DNA from: JBAWAP01 sp049589355
GTDB taxonomy: Bacteria; Chloroflexota; Anaerolineae; VGOG01
DNA: 20,378 bases
Direction of reading: 5' to 3'
Assembly (NCBI GenBank): GCA_049589355.1
Contig: JBAWAP010000281.1
Span: 1 to 20,378, forward strand
Shown: piece by piece, positions 20,269-20,378 of the stretch
Layout of the letters: every line of letters begins with the position of its first letter
Position numbering within the stretch: the stretch's first letter is position 1
Notes under the pieces: generated by a model
The model's input: only the letters and a program-made list of their open reading frames with translations
What the model was told of the DNA's origin: nothing
Databases searched by the model: none
Position numbers and translations under genes: made by a program

Positions 20269-20378
20269 TTAAGGATTGATCGGCTGGGCCATGGCATAGA
20301 TAACTGAGATGGTGCCGTAGACCTGTTCAACAGCCCGTGCCAGAAACCGCGCCAGCCGCTGCAACTCCAGCCGCTTCT
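20269..20378 (-). CDS. C-terminal end of an unknown gene, 5' part outside window
   Basis: The last 35 residues are visible, ending in QVYGTISVIYAMAQPINP and TAA at 20269-20271. A short amphipathic helix (RLELQRLARFLARAVEQV) precedes the end. Only one of the three minus-strand frames gives this protein-like text, and a terminator follows, which supports a real gene. Family and function cannot be told from this piece. Confidence 0.5.
   Translation of the reverse strand, partial: KRLELQRLARFLARAVEQVYGTISVIYAMAQPINP

Noticed and set aside
1..20378. tRNA, rRNA or other structural RNA genes
   Set aside because: I saw no cloverleaf or rRNA-like sequence on either strand; a covariance-model scan would be needed for small RNAs.

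Overview
The window reads as part of a chromosome from an anaerobic bacterium of moderately high GC content. A member of Chloroflexota or a neighbouring uncultured lineage is my best guess. That guess rests on the two-subunit [4Fe-4S] fumarase, the cytoplasmic Hdr/fumarate-reductase set, a DUF5678 domain and abundant 7-8 bp repeat arrays; no rRNA or marker gene confirms it. Every convincing gene is on the minus strand, so the window reads right to left.

Right end (20378 to 16709): the last codons of an unknown gene end at a terminator whose loop carries the -35 box of the next promoter. That promoter serves a small operon: a ThiS/MoaD-like sulfur carrier (ttuB-like), a divergent PlsY, a TtuA-type tRNA 2-thiolation enzyme, a QueT-type transporter and the GTPase Era. 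Sulfur carrier plus TtuA suggests 2-thiolation of tRNA, and QueT suggests salvage of a queuosine precursor.

Centre (16701 to 4526): a strong promoter starts a 12-gene operon. The order is malic enzyme, fumarase alpha, fumarase beta, a DUF2227 membrane protein, HdrC, HdrB, a short HdrA (HdrA2), an unrecognised 172-aa protein, a second HdrA (HdrA1), a CBS-ACT protein, FrdB and FrdA, closed by an intrinsic terminator. The enzymes join pyruvate, malate, fumarate and succinate. No membrane anchor for the fumarate reductase is present; HdrABC-type electron carriers sit beside it instead. The two HdrA paralogues have complementary domain content. Two HdrA-like proteins, HdrB/C and an AprA/FrdA-like flavoprotein pair recall the Qmo/Apr arrangement of sulfate reducers, here apparently wired to fumarate. 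This soluble system is the most interesting biology in the window.

Left end (4525 to 1): a DUF5678-MNT nucleotidyltransferase and a HEPN protein form a probable toxin-antitoxin pair. The pair lies between two copies of the frdA 3' end plus terminator, the outer copy being only a remnant. Beyond it a large SNF2-type helicase with a C-terminal DUF3883 region runs off the left edge, suggesting a defence region.

A second theme is repeats. Arrays of 7- or 8-bp units with an inverted half fill the space between a stop codon and the next ribosome binding site at six gene junctions. One such array is translated inside HdrA1, exactly where other HdrA proteins carry a ferredoxin insert. There are also an IS66-like MITE with a clear 8-bp target duplication, a 100-bp element with perfect terminal repeats at the end of ttuA, and a palindrome read in frame in the helicase.
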